In this document: piece by piece, positions 26,220 to 35,057 of the stretch
Numbering within the stretch: the first letter of the stretch is position 1
Layout: every line of letters begins with the position of its first letter
NCBI GenBank assembly: GCA_002707145.1
Contig: PAMD01000020.1
Span: forward strand, 20,190 to 84,189
Origin: Flavobacteriales bacterium
Lineage (GTDB): Bacteria > Bacteroidota > Bacteroidia > Flavobacteriales > UBA7430
Length of the DNA stretch: 64,000 bases
Reading direction: 5' to 3'
The notes under the pieces: model-generated
Database searches by the model: none
What the model was told of the DNA's origin: nothing
The model's input: only the letters and a program-made list of their open reading frames with translations
Position numbers and translations under genes: made by a program

Positions 26220-27614
26220 ATGAACAAAATTCAAGGATATATTCAAGAAAATAAAGATCGATTTTTAGATGAACTGATTGATTTACTAAAAATCCCATCT
26301 ATCTCGGCTGACCCATCATTCAAACAAGATGTTCTAAGAACTTCAGAAATCGTAAAAAAAAGATTGGAAGAAGCTGGGGCAGATTATGTTGAGATTTGTA
26401 AAACACCCGGCTACCCTATTGTCTATGCAGAAAAAATGATCAACCCTTCCTTACCTACAATATTGGTTTATGGGCACTACGATGTTCAGCCTGCTGATCC
26501 TATAGAATTATGGACCAGCGGTCCCTTTGAACCAATAATTAAAAAAACCAAATTACATCCAGAGGGAGCTATATTTGCCAGAGGGGCTTGTGATGACAAA
26601 GGACAAATGTATATGCACATAAAAGCTTTCGAATTGATGGTGAAGACCAATTCCCTTCCCTGTAATGTGAAATTTATGATCGAAGGAGAGGAAGAAGTAG
26701 GCTCAGACTCACTAGATGCTTTTGTGAAAAACCAACGAGAAAAACTGGCTTGTGATGTAATTTTAATTTCTGACACGGGCATGTTAGCTAATGATACTCC
26801 CTCAATTACAACTGGCTTAAGAGGTCTTAGTTATGTGGAAGTTGAGGTAACAGGACCCAATAGAGACTTACACTCTGGATTATATGGCGGAGCGGTAGCC
26901 AACCCTATCAATGTCTTAGCACAGATGATTGCTTCTCTTCAAGACGATAAAAATAAAATCGCTATTCCCGGGTTTTATGACGATGTGAAAGTTCTAAGCA
27001 AAGAAGAAAGAGCCGAAATGGCCAAGGCGCCTTTTAGTTTAGAAGAATACAAAAATGCCCTAAACCTAGGAGACATTCACGGTGAAGAAGGATACCTAAC
27101 TATGGAAAGAAACTCCATACGCCCCACCCTAGATGTTAACGGAATCTGGGGAGGATACATGGGAAAGGGAGCAAAAACAGTAATTCCCTCCAAAGCTTAT
27201 GCGAAAATTTCTATGCGATTAGTCCCAGGTCAGGATCCAGAAAAAATCACAAAATTATTCTGCGATCACTTTATGAGTATTGCTCCTAAGTCTGTAAAAG
27301 TAAAAATTAAGCCCCATCACGGAGGAATGCCGTATCTATCTCCAACTGATAATATAGGTTTTAAAGCAGCCAGTATGGCAATGAAAACAACTTTTGGGAA
27401 AAAACCTGTTCCGGTAAGAAGCGGAGGAAGTATACCTATTGTAGCCTTATTTGAACAAGAATTAAAAGTCAAGTCAATTCTTTTAGGTTTTGGCTTGGAT
27501 TCAGATGCAATTCACTCTCCAAACGAACACTATGGTGTATTTAACTATTTAAAAGGAATTGAAACAATTCCATATTTTTACAAAAATTTCACAGAACTCA
27601 AGAAAGATTCATAG
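26220..27614 (+). CDS. M20-family metallodipeptidase
   Basis: Cytosolic di-zinc peptidase of the M20 family (carnosinase/CNDP-like dipeptidase group). Metal and catalytic motifs are present: YGHYDVQPAD (His86), RGACDDKG (Asp125, bridging), and EGEEEVGS (Glu157-159) for the general base and metal ligand. The dimerisation domain spans roughly 200-380 with GLRGLSYVEVEVTGPNRDLHSG. The final IHSPNEHYG supplies the last His ligand. The length of 464 and the absence of a signal peptide fit a cytoplasmic dipeptidase. It stands 59 bases before the secreted esterase. Confidence 0.93.
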   Translation: MNKIQGYIQENKDRFLDELIDLLKIPSISADPSFKQDVLRTSEIVKKRLEEAGADYVEICKTPGYPIVYAEKMINPSLPTILVYGHYDVQPADPIELWTSGPFEPIIKKTKLHPEGAIFARGACDDKGQMYMHIKAFELMVKTNSLPCNVKFMIEGEEEVGSDSLDAFVKNQREKLACDVILISDTGMLANDTPSITTGLRGLSYVEVEVTGPNRDLHSGLYGGAVANPINVLAQMIASLQDDKNKIAIPGFYDDVKVLSKEERAEMAKAPFSLEEYKNALNLGDIHGEEGYLTMERNSIRPTLDVNGIWGGYMGKGAKTVIPSKAYAKISMRLVPGQDPEKITKLFCDHFMSIAPKSVKVKIKPHHGGMPYLSPTDNIGFKAASMAMKTTFGKKPVPVRSGGSIPIVALFEQELKVKSILLGFGLDSDAIHSPNEHYGVFNYLKGIETIPYFYKNFTELKKDS

Positions 27615-27673
27615 AGAAGCTTAAATATTAAAAAGCAACTAATATAATTATCTTACATTCGTTAAAAAACAAA

Positions 27674-29110
27674 ATGAAAATCACGCTTCCACTTTTTTAC
27701 GTAGTATTATGTTTTGGATTTATTGAATACATTCATGCAAAATGTGATTATACTGAATTAATAATTGAAACTGAAACCGGGGAATGGGCTGAAGAAATGG
27801 CTTGGAACCTTTACAATGAAACTAATACTCTAATGGGTTCATTTCAAGGAATAGATGGATCAGACTATAATGAATACTCTAACAGCTTTTGCCTAGAACC
27901 AGGCTGTTATTTTATAGAAGCTCTTGACTCATGGGGAGATGGCTGGAACGATGGAGAAATCACATTATCTTTTGGAAATACCACTTCGACCTTTTCTCTT
28001 ACTGGAAATTTATTTATTGGATATGAAGAATTTGAATTAGGGCAAAATACTGGTACCTGTGAGATTACAATTTATGGTTGTACTGATATCAATGCCAGTA
28101 ATTACAACGAATTTGCAACGATTGACAACGGAAGCTGCGTTATATCCTTAGAGTTTTATGTTTCTGGAGAAAAGAACCCTAGAGAGTATATTTTTTATAA
28201 ACCTGAAAGCGCCAGTTCAAAAGCCCCACTTGTTTTTGTCTCACACGGATATACAGGCTCAGCTAATGGAATCATGAATTATAGTGGTTTTATTGAATTG
28301 GCAGAGGAGCAAGGCTTTGCGGTCTGCTTTCCTCAAGGGCAATATGATGGAAACACTGCATACTGGAATGTCGGCTACAACTTTACGCCAAATAATGCCG
28401 CAGATGATGTTAAATTTTTTGTAGAATTAGCCGCCCACCTTCAAGAAACCTATGATCTATCACCCGAAAAAACTTTTTCATCAGGTATGTCGAACGGGGC
28501 AGAAGTAAGCTATCTTCTAGCATGTGAAGCCTCAGAGACTTTTGCTGCGATTGCAGGGGTAGCAGGAACAATGTTCAATGGTATAATTAACAATTGTTCA
28601 GCTACCCAAAATGTATCTATCATGGAAATACATGGAACTCAGGATAATGTTACTTATTATAATGGCGATTCAAATGACACCTTTTGGGGACCATATCCGG
28701 GTCAAGAAGAAGTCATAGACTTCTGGGTTCAAAATAATGATTGCCAAATGGTACAATCTGGATACTTACCTAATAATGTCCAAAATGATGGAAGTGAAGT
28801 ATTTGTTGAAAAATATTCAAGTTCAAGTACCAACACCCATGTTTGGTTCTATAAAGTTGAAGGAGGAGGTCACGATTGGCCTGGATCCGATGGAAATATG
28901 GACATAGATTCTGCTGATGAGATTTGGAAGTTTTTTCAATTTTGCATCGATGAAAGCAATCTTGACATATCGGAAAAAAATATAAATACCTCTGAAATAA
29001 AATTTAGTATTGATCTACTTGGTAGAGAGGTCAATTGCGAAGCAACTGGGTTTACCATCGATATTTTTGAAAATGGCACTGCCAAAAAAAATATAAGACT
29101 CAATAAGTAA
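27674..29110 (+). CDS. Secreted alpha/beta-hydrolase (feruloyl/PHB-depolymerase-type esterase) with T9SS type A tail
   Basis: A 478-residue exported esterase. A signal peptide (to about residue 22) precedes a beta-rich N-terminal domain (residues of about 25-125) with DSWGDGWNDG, then a GCTDINASNYN...DNGSC motif that recurs in Bacteroidota surface proteins. The catalytic domain has the oxyanion segment SHGYTGSANG, the nucleophile elbow GMSNG (Ser273), and the likely acid/His region HGTQDNVTYY and GGGHDWPG. The last about 45 residues (DLLGREV...IDIFENGTAKKNIRL) are a T9SS type A sorting domain. It probably cleaves ester bonds in environmental polysaccharides or polyesters; the substrate is unknown. 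A putative porin follows after six bases. Confidence 0.88.
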   Translation: MKITLPLFYVVLCFGFIEYIHAKCDYTELIIETETGEWAEEMAWNLYNETNTLMGSFQGIDGSDYNEYSNSFCLEPGCYFIEALDSWGDGWNDGEITLSFGNTTSTFSLTGNLFIGYEEFELGQNTGTCEITIYGCTDINASNYNEFATIDNGSCVISLEFYVSGEKNPREYIFYKPESASSKAPLVFVSHGYTGSANGIMNYSGFIELAEEQGFAVCFPQGQYDGNTAYWNVGYNFTPNNAADDVKFFVELAAHLQETYDLSPEKTFSSGMSNGAEVSYLLACEASETFAAIAGVAGTMFNGIINNCSATQNVSIMEIHGTQDNVTYYNGDSNDTFWGPYPGQEEVIDFWVQNNDCQMVQSGYLPNNVQNDGSEVFVEKYSSSSTNTHVWFYKVEGGGHDWPGSDGNMDIDSADEIWKFFQFCIDESNLDISEKNINTSEIKFSIDLLGREVNCEATGFTIDIFENGTAKKNIRLNK

Positions 29111-29116
29111 GAATCT

Positions 29117-30868
29117 ATGAGAATACTAAGATGGTTTCTCTTTTTACATTCCATTTTTCTAATTGGTCAAGACAAAACGGAAACATTTTCCTTTTCTGAC
29201 AGTATCGCGCTGGATTCACTTGCATTTCAAAACCAAGAAAATAGCTTTCAAGAAGATGACAATTTAACTCTCCTCGGATTTGATTTATTTGAGTCTAGCA
29301 CACTAAGTAATTTTGGATCTCCCCTTCTGCCACTATGGTGGAAACCCAAACAAAATATACATCTTCAAATAGGAGATCTCTTAGTACAAAATAATGTTCA
29401 TAGAAATAATTTTGGACTGTCTTATAGCCATAGTTTTCCTCAGACTAAAATTATCTACTCACAGACTTATTCAGATGGCCAAAAACTAAATTTCATGCAC
29501 CGAAGAAGGTATAATTACGGTTCTGTAGCTATAGATTATAATAGGCTGGTATCTGAAGGTTATTTATCCTCCGAAAAAGTTATAAATACAAGATTTAAAA
29601 TCGAAGGAAATTTCTATCATCCTGAAATCCCGTTTTCATCTAAATGGAGAATAAGGACATTTAAAAATGTATCTGAATGGAATGGTGGAATATCGAATGA
29701 TTCTCTATTCTTATCGGGTACTGAGAGTAATTGGGAACTCCTTCCTACCCACTGGAATCAATTAAAGAGCATTAGTAAACATATAGAAATTAATGGCCAT
29801 AATGAATATGAAATTAGTGACAATATGTCACTAGTCTATCAAATAAACCTCTCTAGAGATTCAATGCTCTATGATGACTTACAAGATGATTCTCTTTTTT
29901 ATCCCTCCAGAACCGACTCCACAAGCCAAATTACAAGAGCTTTTAACAATAGTAATCACCTACTTAAGTGGAAACACAAAATCAATTCTGATAAGCTAAT
30001 GTCTCTGGGGATGGAATATCAAAATCTAAAATACTTTAACCAAAAAAACAGGCAATGTAATATATTTGGAAGTCTAACCTCAGAAAGGCTCAAAAACCAA
30101 TTCTACTTCGCCTTGGGAAAGGGAGATTTATCACTTATTAGCCTAAACTTAGACTATCGACAAAAAATAAGTATTTTAGGATACTCTAATAAATTTAAAA
30201 TTGCCTACGAAAGAAATTTACCAAGTTGGATGAACTTGAATACGAATTTTGTTCCTATAGGCGAAGAAGAGATTTACCCAACCTCTTATCCTCAGGTTAT
30301 TATTGATAAATATGTCCACTGGGAAATAAATATTACAGATAAAACCAAATTACAAAATACCTACCACAATATCGAAGGTTATAATTACTTTAATAAATCG
30401 GGAAGATCCTCTATCTCCGAAGAAAAAATTGATATTTTTCAATGTAGAGTTGATCACCATTTTGAAAGAGATACTTGGCACTGGGACGGAACTCTTGGAT
30501 ATCAGTTTGCTTCCAACATAGCGATACCTGTACCTAAACTTATGTTTTGTCAAAAAATGTACTGGCAAGGAGCTCTCTTTGAAGAAGCTAGTATAAGTCA
30601 GATAGGAATTAGATTACTATTTAAATCTGCCCATCCAGGGGTCTCATATGCCCCACTACTTGGAGATTTTTATATCAATCAGTTAAATGCAACAAACCAT
30701 AGTTTGAGGTCAGACTTATTTATCAACTTTCAAATTCAATCCCTTAAAGTTTTCCTTTCTTACGAGCATTTCAATGGATTATGGCAAGGAACGCAATATC
30801 TCCTAAAACCCTACCCTATGGCCAAACCCACATTTAGAGTCAGTTTAATTTGGAATTTTTACGACTGA
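29117..30868 (+). CDS. Putative outer-membrane porin
   Basis: A 583-residue exported protein matching the large Bacteroidota putative-porin family. It has a short N-terminal signal (MRILRWFLFLHSIFLIGQ), an acidic linker, then about 500 residues of alternating amphipathic strands with frequent Tyr/Trp/His and a C-terminal FRVSLIWNFYD strand ending in an aromatic-rich motif as in beta-barrels. No enzymatic motif is visible. It begins six bases after the esterase, so they form a pair: a secreted hydrolase and an outer-membrane channel. Uptake of the hydrolase products is a reasonable but unproven reading. The 3' end is convergent with clpP, five bases apart. Confidence 0.78.
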   Translation: MRILRWFLFLHSIFLIGQDKTETFSFSDSIALDSLAFQNQENSFQEDDNLTLLGFDLFESSTLSNFGSPLLPLWWKPKQNIHLQIGDLLVQNNVHRNNFGLSYSHSFPQTKIIYSQTYSDGQKLNFMHRRRYNYGSVAIDYNRLVSEGYLSSEKVINTRFKIEGNFYHPEIPFSSKWRIRTFKNVSEWNGGISNDSLFLSGTESNWELLPTHWNQLKSISKHIEINGHNEYEISDNMSLVYQINLSRDSMLYDDLQDDSLFYPSRTDSTSQITRAFNNSNHLLKWKHKINSDKLMSLGMEYQNLKYFNQKNRQCNIFGSLTSERLKNQFYFALGKGDLSLISLNLDYRQKISILGYSNKFKIAYERNLPSWMNLNTNFVPIGEEEIYPTSYPQVIIDKYVHWEINITDKTKLQNTYHNIEGYNYFNKSGRSSISEEKIDIFQCRVDHHFERDTWHWDGTLGYQFASNIAIPVPKLMFCQKMYWQGALFEEASISQIGIRLLFKSAHPGVSYAPLLGDFYINQLNATNHSLRSDLFINFQIQSLKVFLSYEHFNGLWQGTQYLLKPYPMAKPTFRVSLIWNFYD

Positions 30869-30873
30869 TATTA

Positions 30874-31548
30874 TTATTTAGTTCTTGTCAACACTTCATC
30901 AATCATGCCATATTCCTTGGCCTCATTTGAAGTCATCCAATAGTCTCTGTCGCTATCTTTCCATACATCTTCGTAGGATTTACCTGAATGATCAGAAATA
31001 ATCGTGTACAATTCTTTTTTAAGCTTTTGAATTTCTCTGGCAGTGATTTCTATGTCAGAAGCCTGCCCTTGTGCCCCCCCTAGAGGTTGGTGAATCATGA
31101 TTCGAGAATGCTTCAATGCGGTTCTCTTACCTTCAGCCCCTGCACACAATAAAACTGCGCCCATACTTGCCGCCATTCCGGTACAAATTGTTGCTACATC
31201 TGGACTAATATACTGCATCGTATCATAAATACCTAAACCAGCATATACCCCACCACCTGGTGAATTAAGATAAATCTGAATATCTTTCTTAGCATCTACA
31301 GATTCCAAAAATAACAATTGCGCTTGAATAATGTTGGCGACATAATCATTGATTGGAACACCTAAAAATATGATTCGATCCATCATCAATCTGGAGAAAA
31401 CATCCATAGATGCAACATTCATTTGGCGTTCTTCAATAATTGTAGGCGAAATATAATTACCCATCATGGACGAAAAAGAATCTACGGTCGTGCTACTAAT
31501 CCCTTTTTGGTGAATGGCATATTTTCGAAACTCATCTTTAGAATACAT
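30874..31548 (-). CDS. clpP: ATP-dependent Clp protease proteolytic subunit
   Basis: Serine protease of the ClpXP/ClpAP complex. The catalytic Ser128 is in GMAASMGAVL and His153 in MIHQPLGG; the Asp is near residue 198 in WKDSDRDYW. The 224 residues are slightly long because of an N-terminal leader of about 25-30 residues before the core, which may be processed. It follows tig on the same strand with an 88-base gap, the usual tig-clpP order, but no clpX follows: the next gene is the convergent porin. Confidence 0.96.
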   Translation of the reverse strand: MYSKDEFRKYAIHQKGISSTTVDSFSSMMGNYISPTIIEERQMNVASMDVFSRLMMDRIIFLGVPINDYVANIIQAQLLFLESVDAKKDIQIYLNSPGGGVYAGLGIYDTMQYISPDVATICTGMAASMGAVLLCAGAEGKRTALKHSRIMIHQPLGGAQGQASDIEITAREIQKLKKELYTIISDHSGKSYEDVWKDSDRDYWMTSNEAKEYGMIDEVLTRTK

Positions 31549-31636
31549 AGATCTATGGTCTTAATCAATTGTTGTTTAGGTAATTTAGAAAAAAGCAACA
31601 AACTTTATTTCTATTCTCAAAGATATTATAAAAATT

Positions 31637-32983
31637 TTAGCGTTGATTTTGTTTAACAAAATCTTTATGGGATATCTCTTTTAAATTCATCTTGAAGTTT
31701 TCTTTAAAGAAAACTGTTAGTTTGGAGGCAAAAACTCGGTCGTAAATATTTTTTTCCTCGTCTTTATTCGCAAGCACTTTTTGGGCATATTGATCTATCA
31801 TAACTTCTTCAGGAACAATTTGACCGTATTGAGCCATTTGTGATTTAATGAGTTTTTTGGTTTCCAGAAGTGCCTCTTCTTTGCTAACACTGAGTTTATT
31901 TTCTGTGGCAATCTTATTCTCGATGATCTGCCATTTCAAGGACTTCTTGTAACCTTCGAAATCCTTTTCTATCTCTTCTATAGTGACGGGTTTTTCAGAA
32001 ATTGACTGCATCCATCTTTTCAAAAAATCTTCTGGTAAATCAAAAGAAGTTTTTTGAATTAAAAAATCAACAGCATCGTTCTGAAATTTTCGGTCTGAGT
32101 CAGCTACAAACATTTTTTCTACCTCTTCAGTTACTTTAGCTCTGAATTCTTTTTCATTTTTAACAATACCTTCTCCATAGACCTTATCAAATAATTCTAA
32201 ATTAAATTCCGCGGAAACCATTCGGCTAATATTATCAATTGTAAAGTTAAAATTTGTGGTTAAATTGGCATAAACATCTTTATCAACATTAATCATCGCT
32301 GCAGCATCGGTATCATTATCAAAATCTTTTTTTAGGTCAAGAACTATTACAGATCCTTTCTCTGCACCAATAAATGCAGCTTTCTTTTTCTTATTTGACA
32401 AAAAATCTAATGAAACAGAGGCTTGGTTTGAAATTCCGTCTACTTTTTCTGAACCATCCTCTTCTAATTCCTTAAATGTTCCATAAACCAAATCTTTGGC
32501 TTCTACTTTATCGGGGCTAGTCATTTTCCCATAACGTTTGGCAATATCGTCTGCATACTTTTCCACCGTTGCTTTGTCAGCTTTTATATGGTAATAATCT
32601 AATTTATTTTTTTTGGATAACTCGAGATCAAATACCGGTGACAAACCTAATTCATACTCAAAATTAAAATCTTTTTGCTGATTCCAGTCTAATTGAGTAA
32701 GCTCTTTTGGGAGTGGATTTCCGAGTATGTCTAGATTTTCATTAGCAATAAATTTAGAAATTGATTCGGATAGCAATTTATTTATTTCTTCTACCTTCAC
32801 AGATAAACCATACTTCTTTATGATTACTCCCATGGGTATTTTTCCCTTACGAAATCCAGGCATATCAGCTTTTTTTCTGTAGTCGGACAAAACTGAATCT
32901 ATACGACCTTGGTAATCCGCTGCTAAAATATTTATTTTCAAAATAGCATTTAAAGAATCTACGTTCTCTTTGTAAATATTCAT
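31637..32983 (-). CDS. tig: Trigger factor (divergent, Bacteroidota type)
   Basis: Ribosome-associated chaperone and peptidyl-prolyl isomerase. The ribosome-binding signature is clear in the N-terminal domain (MPGFRKGKIPMGVIIKKYG, residues of about 37-55). The middle region corresponds to the FKBP-like domain but is diverged, so isomerase activity is uncertain. The C-terminal domain is helical and charged, with WMQSISEKPVTIEEIEKDFEGYKKSLKWQII-type sequence. The length of 448 is normal. It is upstream of clpP in the same orientation and probably co-transcribed. No perfect promoter box was seen in the 260-base region upstream. Confidence 0.9.
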   Translation of the reverse strand: MNIYKENVDSLNAILKINILAADYQGRIDSVLSDYRKKADMPGFRKGKIPMGVIIKKYGLSVKVEEINKLLSESISKFIANENLDILGNPLPKELTQLDWNQQKDFNFEYELGLSPVFDLELSKKNKLDYYHIKADKATVEKYADDIAKRYGKMTSPDKVEAKDLVYGTFKELEEDGSEKVDGISNQASVSLDFLSNKKKKAAFIGAEKGSVIVLDLKKDFDNDTDAAAMINVDKDVYANLTTNFNFTIDNISRMVSAEFNLELFDKVYGEGIVKNEKEFRAKVTEEVEKMFVADSDRKFQNDAVDFLIQKTSFDLPEDFLKRWMQSISEKPVTIEEIEKDFEGYKKSLKWQIIENKIATENKLSVSKEEALLETKKLIKSQMAQYGQIVPEEVMIDQYAQKVLANKDEEKNIYDRVFASKLTVFFKENFKMNLKEISHKDFVKQNQR

Positions 32984-33197
32984 CTATAATTAGTTAAAGT
33001 AGTAATGTCTGAAAATAAGTTTTAAATTTTTTAAACTCTAAAAATTTGGGGAACGAATATACGCATATTAAATCTTTAAAAATAGCATTGATATTTTTTT
33101 TCACATGTTAAATACTAATTTGTTAATCAGACGGTAAATATCTTCAATGAACAATTATAAATTGAGTAAAATAAGCAATGAAATGATGGGCAACATT

Positions 33198-33226
33198 TTG
33201 TCAAATGAGCATAAAACTTATCTTTG
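33198..33226 (+). promoter_or_regulatory. Bacteroidota-type promoter (TTG-N18-TATCTTTG)
   Basis: The TTG at 33198-33200 and the TATCTTTG at 33219-33226 match the consensus TTG-N17-23-TAnnTTTG in both boxes and spacing. It lies 21 bases before the chosen ATG at 33247. An upstream in-frame ATG at 33205 falls inside the promoter, which argues against that start. Confidence 0.65.
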
Positions 33227-33246
33227 TAAAGGAAAATTTTACAGAA

Positions 33247-33912
33247 ATGAGAAATACAATTTTTATTTTATTGATTTTAGTTTTTAGTGCCGAACTTAGA
33301 GCACAAAAAAAATCTAAATTTAAAACTGTGGATAAAAATTCAAAAATAACGCAAGTAAGATGGAACGGAAATATCAGTTATGGAAATACAAATTTTATTG
33401 GTGATTTGAATATAAATACCCAGAGAAAATTTCTTCCAAACATAGCTTTATCTTTAAAATTAAATAAAGAATTTAGTACAAAAAATAGCCTTCAATTTGG
33501 TCTAATTACAGGGAGAAATAGTGGCGAAAACACACCAAATCTAAACACACCATTTTTTAAATTTAGGAGTCAATTCACCCAGGCATACATCGCTTACAGA
33601 AAAGCCTTAACTGCTCCTAGCTTAAAAAATATTCAAATTCACTTAATCAGTGGTGTAGGATACCATTATGGAGAGATTGAATTTACCAGCGAATTCGGAG
33701 AAGTTACTTCCAAAACTCCGGCTAATATTTGGTCAATTGTTTTCCCCATTGGGCTCGAAATGAGTTATTACATCAAAGAAGATTGGGGAGTTATTCTAAG
33801 TTTTACCGACCAAATGTTTGGACGAGATAATATTGACTTATACGAAGATTCTAGCAATGGCCTTGATCATCAATTGATATTGAATTTGGGCTTTTGCTTT
33901 AAATTTAAATAA
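33247..33912 (+). CDS. Small outer-membrane beta-barrel protein (function unknown)
   Basis: A 221-residue exported protein. It has a signal peptide (MRNTIFILLILVFSAELRAQ), a short basic linker (KKKSKFKTVD), then alternating strands such as VRWNGNISYGNTNFIGDLN and IHLISGVGYHYGEIEF, and a C-terminal strand LILNLGFCFKF that suits a small barrel. The pattern resembles lipid A-modifying or OmpW/PorT-like small barrels, but I cannot assign one. The ATG at 33247 is chosen over an in-frame ATG 14 codons upstream because the signal peptide starts there and a consensus promoter overlaps the earlier one. Confidence 0.65.
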   Translation: MRNTIFILLILVFSAELRAQKKSKFKTVDKNSKITQVRWNGNISYGNTNFIGDLNINTQRKFLPNIALSLKLNKEFSTKNSLQFGLITGRNSGENTPNLNTPFFKFRSQFTQAYIAYRKALTAPSLKNIQIHLISGVGYHYGEIEFTSEFGEVTSKTPANIWSIVFPIGLEMSYYIKEDWGVILSFTDQMFGRDNIDLYEDSSNGLDHQLILNLGFCFKFK

Positions 33913-33935
33913 GATTTTAAATTAAAAGAACTATT

Positions 33936-33964
33936 TTGGGTACTCAATTCGATTATTAATTTCG
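33936..33964 (+). promoter_or_regulatory. Candidate promoter of fbp (TTG-N18-TAATTTCG)
   Basis: TTG at 33936-33938, with TAATTTCG at 33957-33964 differing from TAnnTTTG at one base. The spacing of 18 is good. It lies 34 bases before the fbp ATG. Confidence 0.4.
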
Positions 33965-33998
33965 TCGTCAAATTAATTAATGCTTCTAAAAGAAAACA

Positions 33999-34964
33999 AT
34001 GCTTCTAAACGAATTTATAAATGAAAAACCAGAAGTTCATGGAGAGGATCCCCAAGCCACACTCAACATTTTAAAAGCAGTAGAAAAAGCTTCCATCGGT
34101 ATTTACCAAAAAATAAATATGGCCGGTCTATTAGATATATTGGGAGCTGAAGGGAGTGAAAATATTCAAGGAGAAAAAGTTCAAAAGCTAGATCTGATCG
34201 CTAATCAACATTTTATTGAAGAACTAGAATCTTGCGGATATATTGCTGCGATTGCAAGTGAAGAAAATGAAGAGATTATCTCCTTAAATGATAAAGGAGA
34301 ATATCTATTTGCAACTGATCCCCTTGATGGGTCCTCCAATATTGACGTCAATATCTCCGTAGGAACTATCTTCTCTATCTTTAAACGAACGAAAAAGGGA
34401 GCCGTAAAAAAAGAAGAATTTTATCGGTTCGGACATGAACAAATCATGGCTGGATACGTACTATACGGATCCTCGTCGGTTTTAGTATATACCTGTGGTA
34501 ATGGAGTTCATTCATTTACTCTTGACCCCGTTCCAGGTATATTCAAACTCACAAACCCCTCTATCATCTCCCCAGAGAACGGTACTATCTTCTCAATCAA
34601 TGAAGGGAATTATCACACATTAGAAAAAGGAGTTAAAAATTATATTGCATTTTGTAAAGAACTAAATTCAGATGGTAAAAGAACCCATACAGCTAGATTT
34701 ATGGGCTCTCTGGTCGCAGACTTCCATAGAAATATGCTTAAGGGAGGTATCTTTATTTATCCAGCTACAGCAGATGCACCAGAGGGGCGGCTTAGGCTTC
34801 TTTACGAATGCAACCCCATTGCAATGATCTGCGAACAGGCAGGGGGAATTGCCACAAATGGAAAAACTAGACTTTTAAATACTAAAATTTCAAGTATTCA
34901 TCAAAGAACAGCATTTTTTACAGGGTCAAAAAAGATGATGAACAAAGCAATAGAGCTATTATAA
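33999..34964 (+). CDS. fbp: Fructose-1,6-bisphosphatase, class 1
   Basis: Gluconeogenic enzyme removing the 1-phosphate of fructose-1,6-bisphosphate. The metal and phosphate motifs of the inositol monophosphatase-like fold are present: IASEENEE, the hallmark DPLDGSSNIDVNISVGTIFSI (metal Asp residues), and GGIFIYPATADAPEGRLRLLYECNP with EQAGGIA near the C-terminus. The 321 residues fit class I. The ATG used opens MLLNEFINE. A near-copy of this start (AATGCTTCTAAA) lies 19 bases upstream out of frame and would encode 14 residues only. It pairs logically with gapA for gluconeogenesis but is not in the same operon. Confidence 0.95.
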   Translation: MLLNEFINEKPEVHGEDPQATLNILKAVEKASIGIYQKINMAGLLDILGAEGSENIQGEKVQKLDLIANQHFIEELESCGYIAAIASEENEEIISLNDKGEYLFATDPLDGSSNIDVNISVGTIFSIFKRTKKGAVKKEEFYRFGHEQIMAGYVLYGSSSVLVYTCGNGVHSFTLDPVPGIFKLTNPSIISPENGTIFSINEGNYHTLEKGVKNYIAFCKELNSDGKRTHTARFMGSLVADFHRNMLKGGIFIYPATADAPEGRLRLLYECNPIAMICEQAGGIATNGKTRLLNTKISSIHQRTAFFTGSKKMMNKAIELL

Positions 34965-34980
34965 CACGAAATATATCCTG

Positions 34981-35009
34981 TTGCTTTTAAGAGAAAATAA
35001 ATAATTTTC
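34981..35009 (+). promoter_or_regulatory. Candidate promoter of mfd (TTG-N18-TAATTTTC)
   Basis: TTG at 34981-34983 and TAATTTTC at 35002-35009, one mismatch from TAnnTTTG, spacing 18. It is 48 bases before the chosen mfd ATG. Confidence 0.4.
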
Positions 35010-35057
35010 CCCCGAACCCTGATCATTTAACTGATTGGGGTGATCGTATTGATAAAA

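Noticed and set aside
33205..33246. Upstream ATG for the small barrel protein
   Set aside because: It falls inside a consensus promoter and would place 14 residues before the signal peptide.
33980..34024. 14-codon frame overlapping the fbp start
   Set aside because: It is short, out of frame, and appears to be a near-duplicate of the fbp start context (AATGCTTCTAAA).
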